DNA of 64,000 nt from Flavobacterium sp. CG_23.5 (GTDB taxonomy: Bacteria > Bacteroidota > Bacteroidia > Flavobacteriales > Flavobacteriaceae), in assembly GCF_017875765.1 (NCBI RefSeq), contig NZ_JAGGNA010000001.1:2197001-2261000 (forward strand), in the 5' to 3' direction. Numbering within the stretch: the stretch's first letter is position 1; every line of letters begins with the position of its first letter. The notes below the pieces were generated by a model that searched no databases, had not been told where the DNA came from, and saw only the letters and a list, made by a program, of their open reading frames with translations. Shown piece after piece: positions 43,216 through 50,337 of the stretch. Made by a program: the position numbers and the translations under genes.

Positions 43216-45318
43216 TTATATTTTTAAATCATTTAATAAATGTAAAACTTTCTCGTTTTTCTCACCACTTTTCATTTCTATAAGTTGCGCTTCGAAATGC
43301 GTATAGTTATTCAAATCATTTTGTAAATTTTGAATAGCTAAAATTCTAACGGCAGTCATTTGACTTTTTAAAGACATTGTATATAATTTAGTCAATGACT
43401 CTTCTTCAATGTCTTTAATCTTAACTTTATCAGAATAGTGCAAAATCAAATTAGAAAACAACAAGGAGTTATTATCATTTTTAATATTCTTAACAATAGT
43501 TTGAATAATTAAACTGTAATTATCAATACTTTTTATGTTTTCAATAATAGAATTTAAAATCAAAACCGCATTATTCTCGTCCTTTTCCTTCACATATTTA
43601 TTGATTTCTTTTTGGGTATTCATCAATAAATTTTCTTCTTTCTTGCCTTTTTCTTCCCAGGCATCTTTCAATCCAACGGTTTTATTAAAGACAATTTTAC
43701 CTTCGGATGTGTCTTTATCGACATTAAAATAACCCAAACGTTGAAACTGGAATTTTTCATCTGATTTTACGTCAGATAAACTTGGTTCCACAAATCCTTT
43801 TACAATTTGCAAAGAACTAGGATTCATAAAATCTAAGAAATTTTTCTCCTTATGACTGTCCGGCGCTTCATCAATAAATAAACGATCATACAAACGAACT
43901 TCTGCTTCCAAAGCATGTTTTATAGAAACCCAATGTAAGGTTCCAGCAACTTTTCTTTGACTGGCTTCACTCCCACTTCCGCTTCTACTGTCTTCATCAT
44001 ACGTCACATGAATTTCAGTGATATTTCCTGCAGCATCTTTAACAACGCTTTCGCCTTTAATGATATAGGCATTTTTTAGTCGCACTTCTCTCCCTAAACT
44101 CAATCGGAAAAATTTAGCCGGCGCCTCTTCTAAAAAGTCTTCTCTTTCAATGTATAATTCTCTTGAAAAAGGGACTTTTCTGAAACCCGCGTTTTCATCT
44201 TCCTGATTATTTTCGGCTTCCAACCATTCTTCTTTTGCTTCCGGGTAATTAGTGATAATCAATATTATCGGATCCAAAACTGCCATAACTCTGAGAGCCG
44301 TTTTGTTTAAATCTTCACGCAAACAAAATTCCAAAAGTGAAACATCTATGACATTTTCTCTTTTGGCAACTCCGATAATATCACAAAATTTACGAATAGA
44401 AGCAGCGGTATACCCTCTTCTTCTCAAGCCGGAAATCGTAGGCATTCTTGGGTCATCCCAACCGTTTACTATATTTTCCTGAACTAATTGCAATAATTTA
44501 CGTTTACTCATTACGGTGTAATTCAAGTTCAAACGCGCAAATTCATATTGATGTGGTTTTACTTTTGAATCATCATAAATTTGGTCTAAAAACCAATTGT
44601 ATAATTCTCTATGCATCACAAATTCCAACGTACAAATAGAATGCGAAATTTGTTCGATGTAATCACTTTCGCCATGTGCATAATCATACATCGGATAGAT
44701 TTTCCAATCGTTTCCGGTTCGGTGATGATGGCGGTGTAAAATTCGATACATCAATGGATCACGCATCAACATATTAGTTGATTTCATATCAATTTTAGCA
44801 CGTAAAACATGACTTCCTTCGGGGAAATCACCGTTTTTCATTCCTTCAAATAAACTAAGATTTTCTTCTACAGAACGGTTTCTATAAGGTCCATCAACAC
44901 CAGGTTGTGTAGGCGTTCCTTTTTGGATAGCCATATCCTCAGAGGATTGACTATCAATATACGCTTTACCATTTTTAATCATGGCAACAGCCCAATCATA
45001 TAATTGCTGAAAATAATCAGAAGAATACAATTCTTCAGTCCAATCAAAACCCAACCATTTCAAATCTTCTTTGATAGCGTCTACGTATTCCTGCTCTTCT
45101 TTGGCTGGATTAGTATCATCAAAACGCAAGTTTACTGGCGCATTATATTTTAATCCTAAACCAAAATTCAAGCAGATCGATTTGGCATGGCCAATATGTA
45201 AATAACCATTAGGTTCCGGTGGAAAACGAAAACGCAATTTATCTTGAGGAAAACCGCTTGATAAACTGTCTTCAATAATTTGTTCTATAAAATGGAGCGA
45301 TTTTTCTTCGGTTGACAT
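43216..45318 (-). CDS. glnS: Glutaminyl-tRNA synthetase with C-terminal extension
   Basis: A 700-aa class I synthetase charging tRNA-Gln. The HIGH-type motif is F-P-P-E-P-N-G-Y-L-H-I-G-H and the KMSKS loop is V-M-S-K-R-K-L. The catalytic and two beta-barrel anticodon-binding domains (to about residue 560) match the family. A further ~140 residues follow, Lys/Asn/Glu-rich and helical, resembling short alpha-helical repeats (N-L-L-M-N-T-Q-K-E-I-N-K, S-I-I-E-N-I-K-S). Standard bacterial GlnRS is about 550 aa, so this is an unusual appendage; it does not look like the YqeY tail of Deinococcus GlnRS. The start is taken at M-S-T-E-E-K (45318). Confidence 0.93.
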   Translation of the reverse strand: MSTEEKSLHFIEQIIEDSLSSGFPQDKLRFRFPPEPNGYLHIGHAKSICLNFGLGLKYNAPVNLRFDDTNPAKEEQEYVDAIKEDLKWLGFDWTEELYSSDYFQQLYDWAVAMIKNGKAYIDSQSSEDMAIQKGTPTQPGVDGPYRNRSVEENLSLFEGMKNGDFPEGSHVLRAKIDMKSTNMLMRDPLMYRILHRHHHRTGNDWKIYPMYDYAHGESDYIEQISHSICTLEFVMHRELYNWFLDQIYDDSKVKPHQYEFARLNLNYTVMSKRKLLQLVQENIVNGWDDPRMPTISGLRRRGYTAASIRKFCDIIGVAKRENVIDVSLLEFCLREDLNKTALRVMAVLDPIILIITNYPEAKEEWLEAENNQEDENAGFRKVPFSRELYIEREDFLEEAPAKFFRLSLGREVRLKNAYIIKGESVVKDAAGNITEIHVTYDEDSRSGSGSEASQRKVAGTLHWVSIKHALEAEVRLYDRLFIDEAPDSHKEKNFLDFMNPSSLQIVKGFVEPSLSDVKSDEKFQFQRLGYFNVDKDTSEGKIVFNKTVGLKDAWEEKGKKEENLLMNTQKEINKYVKEKDENNAVLILNSIIENIKSIDNYSLIIQTIVKNIKNDNNSLLFSNLILHYSDKVKIKDIEEESLTKLYTMSLKSQMTAVRILAIQNLQNDLNNYTHFEAQLIEMKSGEKNEKVLHLLNDLKI

Positions 45319-45436
45319 ATTTTTTCTTAATTTTAGCAAAGATAAAAAAGTTTAAGGTTTAATGTTTAATGTTTCCATAGAAACCTATGAAAAGTTAGCA
45401 ATTCCGCTTTAAATTTTAAACAAAAAAATTAAATTA

Positions 45437-45796
45437 ATGGGATTTATAAAATTAAAAAACATCAGAACTTACTCTTATCATGGTTGTTTGCTGGAAGAGA
45501 GTAAAATAGGTTCCGATTACAGAGTAGATTTAAAAATAAAAACAGATTTACGGAAATCGTCCTTTTCAGATGATCTGAATGAAACGGTGGATTATGTGCA
45601 TTTAAATCGAATTGTGGAAGAAGAAATGGCTATTCGATCTAACTTGCTGGAACATGCGGCACAACGTATTATGACAAGAATTTTCAAAGAACTACCATCG
45701 GTTTCTAAGGTAATTTTACAAGTATCAAAATTAAATCCTCCTATGGGCGGTGATGTTGAAGCAGTTACTGTAGAGTTAGAAGAAGATAGAAACTAA
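45437..45796 (+). CDS. folB: Dihydroneopterin aldolase
   Basis: A 119-aa enzyme of folate synthesis, converting 7,8-dihydroneopterin to 6-hydroxymethyl-dihydropterin and glycolaldehyde. Motifs fit the family: the start I-K-L-K-N-I-R-T-Y-S-Y-H-G-C-L-L-E-E, the N-E-T-V-D-Y segment, L-L-E-H-A-A-Q-R-I, and the C-terminal K-L-N-P-P-M-G-G-D-V-E-A-V. It is immediately upstream of tRNA-Cys and opposite to glnS. Confidence 0.92.
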   Translation: MGFIKLKNIRTYSYHGCLLEESKIGSDYRVDLKIKTDLRKSSFSDDLNETVDYVHLNRIVEEEMAIRSNLLEHAAQRIMTRIFKELPSVSKVILQVSKLNPPMGGDVEAVTVELEEDRN

Positions 45797-45849
45797 GTTA
45801 ATTAGGAGTTACCCATTACGAATCACGAATTTTTAAAACTTTGTGGTTA

Positions 45850-45884
45850 TTGGCTTTCCTTTTTTAACTTTTTTACTATATTTG
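45850..45884 (+). promoter_or_regulatory. Promoter of tRNA-Cys
   Basis: TTG (45850-45852) and TATATTTG (45877-45884, exact TAnnTTTG) with a 24-base spacer, one longer than usual. The tRNA begins 18 bases after the -7 element. Confidence 0.55.
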
Positions 45885-45901
45885 CACACCAATAAATAAT
45901 T

Positions 45902-45972
45902 GGCGTCGTGGCCGAGTGGCTAGGCTGGGCTCTGCAAAAGCTCCTACTCCGGTTCGAATCCGGACGATGCCT
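45902..45972 (+). tRNA. tRNA-Cys (GCA)
   Basis: The cloverleaf is complete. The acceptor stem pairs 45902-45908 (GGCGTCG) with 45965-45971 (CGATGCC). The anticodon arm has stem GGGCT/AGCTC around loop CTGCAAA (anticodon GCA). The T arm has TCCGG/CCGGA around TTCGAAT, and the discriminator is U at 45972. CCA is not encoded. It is the intact founder of the array downstream. Confidence 0.95.
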
Positions 45973-45974
45973 CT

Positions 45975-46002
45975 AAAAGAGATACAGAAATGTATCTCTT
46001 TT
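45975..46002 (+). terminator. Terminator of tRNA-Cys
   Basis: A perfect 12-bp stem (45975-45986 with 45991-46002) with a 4-nt loop, then a T run. A copy of this hairpin recurs in one unit of the array at about 46386-46413; most others carry a different hairpin. Confidence 0.85.
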
Positions 46003-46571
46003 TTTTGTTTCAATTTTTAGGAAAAATTAAATAAAGTTATGGTTTGAATCTGTCCCGAAGCTTCGGGAGATGCCTCTAAAACCTTCAAAGCAATTTGGAG
46101 GTTTTTTTATATCTAATTTTTAGAAAAAATTAATTAAAGATATAGTTCGAATCAGTCCCGAAGCTTCGGGAGATGCCTCTAAAACCTTCAAAGCAATTTG
46201 GAGGTTTTTTTATATCTAATTTTTAGAAAAAATTAATTAAAGATATAGTTCGAATCAGTCCCGAAGCTTCGGGAGATGCCTCTAAAACCTTCAAAGAAAT
46301 TTGGAGGTTTTTTTATGTCTAATTTTTAGGAAAAATTAAATAACGTTATGGTTTGAATCTGTCCCGAAGCTTCGGGAGATGCCTCTAAAAGAGATACAGA
46401 AATGTATCTCTTTTTTTTTGTTTCAATTTTTAGGAAAAATTAAATAAAGTTATGGTTTGAATCTGTCCCGAAGCTTAGGGAGATGCCTCTAAAACCTTCA
46501 AAGCAATTTGGAGGTTTTTTTATGTCTAATTTGTCCCGTCCTGAAATAGCGATACACAAAAAAGTATCCTA

Positions 46572-47006
46572 ATGGAAAAGCTAGAAGTAACTCGCTATTT
46601 AAAGCGAACTCAAAAAGACTATTCAATGTCTTTTAAATTACAAATTGTTCAAGAAATTGAGCAAGGACAACTTACTGCTACAGAAGCTACAAAGAAATAT
46701 GAGATTCAATGTAGAAAAACTGTCGTTAATTGGCTTAGAAAATTTGGTAACTTTGATTGGGAAAATCAAATGCCTTTTAATATGCCCAAATCACCCGAAC
46801 AGAAGATAATGGAACTTGAGTCTCAAGTTAAATTATTAGAGAAACAGAAAGCGCTTCTTGAGCGACACGCTTTTGTCGCTGACAAGAAAGCTATCATTTT
46901 TGATATGATGATTGATATTGCAGAAAAAGAATATCAAATTGACATACGAAAAAACTCATCACCCGAACAATCGATCATTTTAAAGAACAACAAAAACAAA
47001 CAGTAA
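46572..47006 (+). CDS. IS3-family transposase OrfA
   Basis: A 144-aa DNA-binding subunit with an N-terminal helix-turn-helix (Y-S-M-S-F-K-L-Q-I-V-Q-E then A-T-K-K-Y-E-I, V-N-W-L-R-K-F-G) and a leucine-zipper-like coiled coil (M-E-L-E-S-Q-V-K-L-L-E-K-Q). It is typical of IS3 OrfA. Its stop overlaps the start of orfB by 1 base. In this family the two are often joined by frameshifting, but here separate translation is also possible. Confidence 0.88.
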   Translation: MEKLEVTRYLKRTQKDYSMSFKLQIVQEIEQGQLTATEATKKYEIQCRKTVVNWLRKFGNFDWENQMPFNMPKSPEQKIMELESQVKLLEKQKALLERHAFVADKKAIIFDMMIDIAEKEYQIDIRKNSSPEQSIILKNNKNKQ

Positions 47007-47872
47007 TGTTTGCCTGTACTTTGTTTGGGGTAGATAGACAGGTTTATTATCGAAAAATAAAAAGAAGAATAGCTAGACAATCTAACGCTTCAAAAGTGGT
47101 TTCTATGGTTTTAGAAATCAGACAAACTATGCCTAGAATTGGAGCAAAAAAGTTGTATTTTCTTTTGAATAATGAATTAAAACAATTAAAAATAGGCAGG
47201 GATAAATTTATCAACATCCTTAGAGCCAATCATTTATTAATTACGCCTAAACGCTCCTATCATATAACAACGAACTCGCATCATCGATTCAGGAAACATC
47301 AAAACCAAATTCTAGAATTGCAAATACAGCGGCCCGAACAAGTCTGGGTATCGGACATCACCTATATTGGCAAAAGAGAAAGTCCTCGCTATTTAAGTTT
47401 GGTAACCGATGCGTATTCTAAGAAAATAATGGGCTACAATGTAGCTGATAATATGAATACAGAAAGCACTTTGGCTGCTTTGGAAAATGCAGTAAAGTAT
47501 AGAAAAAACAAGGATTTACCATTAATACATCATTCTGATAGGGGATTACAATATTGTGCTAACGAATATCAAAAACTACTCAATAAAAGCAAAATAAAAT
47601 GTAGCATGACGCAAAATTCAGATCCTTATGAAAATGCTGTGGCAGAAAGAATAAATGGTATTTTAAAGCAAGAATTTAATATTGATAAATACAGCCAGAG
47701 CTTGCCTGTAATGAAACAAATAATAAAAGAAGTTGTTGAAATCTACAACAATAAAAGACCCCATTATTCTAATTTTATGCTTACACCTAACCAAATGCAT
47801 GTGCAGAATCAAATTAAAATGAGAACCTATAAAACAAAAAACAGCAGTAAACTTTTGCTTACTACTGTTTAA
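47006..47872 (+). CDS. IS3-family transposase OrfB (DDE integrase)
   Basis: A 288-aa catalytic subunit. The DDE residues are visible in W-V-S-D-I-T-Y-I, H-H-S-D-R-G-L-Q-Y and N-A-V-A-E-R-I-N-G-I-L-K, the integrase-core pattern of IS3. An N-terminal HTH_21-like region (T-M-P-R-I-G-A-K-K-L) precedes it. It is intact, so the element may still be mobile. Confidence 0.92.
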   Translation: MFACTLFGVDRQVYYRKIKRRIARQSNASKVVSMVLEIRQTMPRIGAKKLYFLLNNELKQLKIGRDKFINILRANHLLITPKRSYHITTNSHHRFRKHQNQILELQIQRPEQVWVSDITYIGKRESPRYLSLVTDAYSKKIMGYNVADNMNTESTLAALENAVKYRKNKDLPLIHHSDRGLQYCANEYQKLLNKSKIKCSMTQNSDPYENAVAERINGILKQEFNIDKYSQSLPVMKQIIKEVVEIYNNKRPHYSNFMLTPNQMHVQNQIKMRTYKTKNSSKLLLTTV

Positions 47873-48730
47873 TAATTTGTATATTTATTTTTATTAATCC
47901 TGTATCGTTTTTTTAGGACTAGACAATTTTTAGAAAAAATTAATTAAAGATATAGTTCGAATCCGTCCCGAAGCTTCGGGAGATGCCTCTAAAACCTTCA
48001 AAGCAATTTGGAGGTTTTTTTATGTCTAATTTTTAGAAAAAATTAAGTAAAGATATAGTTCGAATCCGTCCCGAAGCTTCGGGAGATGCCTCTAAAACCT
48101 TCAAAGCAATTTGGAGGTTTTTTTATGTCTAATTTTTAGAAAAAATTAAGTAAAGATATAGTTCGAATCCGTCCCGAAGCTTCGGGAGATGCCTCTAAAA
48201 CCTTCAAAGCAATTTGGAGGTTTTTTTATGTCTAATTTTTAGAAAAAATTAATTAAAGATATAGTTCGAATCCGTCCCGAAGCTTCGGGAGATGCCTCTA
48301 AAACCTTCAAAGCAATTTGGAGGCTTTTTTATGTCTAATTTTTAGAAAAAATTAAGTAAAGATATAGTTCGAATCCGTCCCGAAGCTTCGGGAGATGCCT
48401 CTAAAACCTTCAAAGCAATTTGGAGGTTTTTTTATGTCTAATTTTTAAGAAAAATTAAGTAAAGATAACGTTCAAATCCGTCCCGAAGCTTCGGGAGATG
48501 CCTCTAAAACCTTCAAAGCAATTTGGAGGTTTTTTTATGTCTAATTTTTAAGAAAAATTAAGTAAAGATAACGTTCGAATCCGTCCCGAAGCTTCGGGAG
48601 ATGCTTCTAAAACCTTCAAAGAAATTTGGAGGTTTTTTTATGTCTAATTTTTAGAAAAATTAAGTAATACCAAAATACATATGAATTTACTGGAATGGAT
48701 GTGATATAATTAGCAAATATTAATCAAGTC

Positions 48731-48806
48731 TGTCTTTCCGACGAAGGAGGAATCTCATCGAAAATATTCCTCAAAACAATGAGATTCCTCCTTCGTTGGA
48801 ATGACA
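48731..48806. repeat. 28-bp inverted repeat, intergenic hairpin
   Basis: 48731-48758 and 48779-48806 are inverted copies matching at 26 of 28 bases (core GACGAAGGAGGAATCTCAT and its complement) with a 20-nt loop. There is no gene. It is the dominant structure between the array and the LysE gene; around it (48666-48890) nothing else is recognised. Confidence 0.75.
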
Positions 48807-48890
48807 AAAAAATTGTTCTAAACAACAAATATAAACTGTAAATCGACCTACTGAAATTACCCATATTTTTAGAGAATCATAAATACAAAA

Positions 48891-48926
48891 AAGCCTAAAT
48901 CGGAATATTACTATCCGATTTAGGCT
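48891..48926 (-). terminator. Terminator of the LysE-type gene
   Basis: A 13-bp stem (48892-48904 with 48914-48926) with a T run on the minus strand, 29 bases past the stop. Confidence 0.8.
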
Positions 48927-48954
48927 AAATATTTTTGAAATAAAACTTATTTAA

Positions 48955-49632
48955 CTATTTTTCTATTTTTTCTAAAGCATTTTTAACCATTTGTTTTTCT
49001 TTTGGAAACCAACCTTGGGTTATCAAAACCGTTCCAAAAATCATTAAAACAATACTAATTCCCTTTTTAATTTTTAAAATATTTAAAGGAGTTAATTTGT
49101 TTTTTAACTGCTTGGCTAATAAAATTTTAATGCAATCAACAAACAAATAAGATAAAATTACGGCAGCAAAAAAACTGATCATTCTAGAAGTTTGCATTTC
49201 CAGTTTTGGACCAACTGAAATAATAATTGCCAACCAGAAACCAAGAACTCCAATATTAATAATGTTTAAAAAAAATCCTTTTAAAAATAGACTTCCGTAA
49301 TTCTTTTTAATAATCTCTTTATCAATAATATCAGTATTTACTTTTTCTTCCTTTTTTAACTGTAAAAAAGAAATAATACCATAAACCAACATCAATATAC
49401 CGCCAAAAATAAAAAGAGCAGGCTTATCTTTTAGACTTTGAATCAGTCTGTAACTACCTAAATATGCGATTCCTATAAATACAATATCACCCAATATCAC
49501 ACCTAAATCAAAAACTAATGCTGCTCTAAATCCCTTTATAATACTTGTTTCCAGCAGAATAAAGAAGACAGGACCTATCATAAAACTTAAGAAAATTCCC
49601 CACGGAATACCGGATAAAATATCGTTTATCAT
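48955..49632 (-). CDS. LysE/RhtB-family exporter
   Basis: A 225-aa inner-membrane protein with about six helices (1-25, 37-60, 70-90, 115-140, 150-172, 188-207). The start M-I-N-D-I-L-S-G-I-P-W-G-I-F-L-S-F-M-I-G-P and the F-I-L-L-E-T-S segment match LysE/RhtB amino-acid exporters. The substrate is unknown. A short gap of 37 bases follows the GIN-domain gene upstream, so it may be co-transcribed with rnr and that gene. Confidence 0.82.
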   Translation of the reverse strand: MINDILSGIPWGIFLSFMIGPVFFILLETSIIKGFRAALVFDLGVILGDIVFIGIAYLGSYRLIQSLKDKPALFIFGGILMLVYGIISFLQLKKEEKVNTDIIDKEIIKKNYGSLFLKGFFLNIINIGVLGFWLAIIISVGPKLEMQTSRMISFFAAVILSYLFVDCIKILLAKQLKNKLTPLNILKIKKGISIVLMIFGTVLITQGWFPKEKQMVKNALEKIEK

Positions 49633-49669
49633 TAAAATTTAAAATTTATCAAATAGAATTGCAAAACTA

Positions 49670-50335
49670 TTATTTTTCTGTGATAGTTCCGCCTATGAAA
49701 ACTTCTTTATTAATTTGTTTAGGTTTACCGTATATGAAAATAGAGCCTCCAGCTTTCACTTTTGCATCAACCAATGTGGTAGCATATATATCTGCATTTC
49801 CTCCTGCAGAAACGTTTATTGATGTTTGTGTGGTATGTAAATCCTTTGCTTTTAGCATACCTCCAGAAGTAATAACAACATCTTGATTTAATGCTGTTCC
49901 TGCTAAGTCAATTATTCCGCCTGCATTAGCCATAACATTTACTTTTTCTACATCAACAGTCACTTTTATTTCTGCTCCAGCTTTGGCATTCAAATTTAAA
50001 ATAGTTTGCTTAAAAGTAGATTCTCCTGACACATAACTTCCTTCGCTTGCAGTAATGTTTTCTAATTTTTTAAAATACAATTTCACTATAATATCATTGC
50101 CTGAAAGTAATTTTGGAAAAGGCATTCTAACTTTTAATATGCCATTTTTATTTACCGCTTCCACTTCATTGGCTCTATTTCCAGTAATGACTACTTTATT
50201 TTCTGAAGATGGAATTAATTTCACATTGATTTTGTCAAATACTCTGACTTCATTAAAATCCCCTATGTTTCTCGTTATCTGTGCAAATGTTAATTGAGTT
50301 AATAACACAAATGCAATTATAAATACTTTTTTCAT
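49670..50335 (-). CDS. GIN-domain (DUF2807) exported protein
   Basis: A 221-aa exported protein. The signal peptide (M-K-K-V-F-I-I-A-F-V-L-L-T-Q-L-T-F-A-Q) is followed by a right-handed beta-helix-like GIN domain, with repeated strands such as N-V-M-A-N-A-G-G-I-I, V-V-I-T-S-G-G-M-L and N-V-S-A-G-G-N-A-D. This is the head GIN-domain (DUF2807) pattern, a common Bacteroidota envelope protein of unknown function. It starts 2 bases after rnr, so it is co-transcribed with it. Confidence 0.82.
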   Translation of the reverse strand: MKKVFIIAFVLLTQLTFAQITRNIGDFNEVRVFDKINVKLIPSSENKVVITGNRANEVEAVNKNGILKVRMPFPKLLSGNDIIVKLYFKKLENITASEGSYVSGESTFKQTILNLNAKAGAEIKVTVDVEKVNVMANAGGIIDLAGTALNQDVVITSGGMLKAKDLHTTQTSINVSAGGNADIYATTLVDAKVKAGGSIFIYGKPKQINKEVFIGGTITEK

Positions 50336-50337
50336 TT

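Larger units (their letters stand above)
46532..47925 (+). mobile_element. IS3-family insertion sequence, 1394 bp
   Basis: The ends are imperfect inverted repeats: the left begins TGTCCCGTCCTGAAATAGCG and the right, reverse-complemented, begins TGTCTAGTCCTAAAAAAACG. The flanks carry a 3-bp direct repeat ATT (46529-46531 and 47926-47928). It contains orfA and orfB. Removing the element plus one ATT leaves exactly one 103-bp step in the array (1500 - 1397), which confirms the ends. Both genes look intact. Confidence 0.92.
45953..48665 (+). repeat. Tandem array of 103-bp tRNA-Cys-tail units
   Basis: Starting at the 3' end of tRNA-Cys, the segment GATGCC(T)TCTAAAA recurs at 45966, 46069, 46172, 46275, 46378, 46482, 47982, 48085, 48188, 48291, 48394, 48497 and 48600. 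Steps are 103 bases (104 once); the 1500-base gap spans the IS. In each of the 12 later units the T loop (TTCGAATC or TTTGAATC) is separated from GATGCC by the palindrome TCCCGAAGCTTCGGGA, so they are not tRNAs. Each also carries a terminator-like hairpin: AACCTTCAAA/TTTGGAGGTT with T7 in most units, and GAGATACA/TGTATCTC after the true tRNA and in one later unit. Confidence 0.93.

Noticed and set aside
45953..48665. CRISPR array
   Set aside because: The 103-bp units are nearly identical throughout and have no unique spacers; they derive from a tRNA 3' end with a terminator. No cas genes are present.
45973..48665. Multiple tRNA-Cys genes
   Set aside because: Only the first copy has acceptor 5' strand, D arm and anticodon arm. 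The other units keep the T loop and 3' end only, split by a palindrome.
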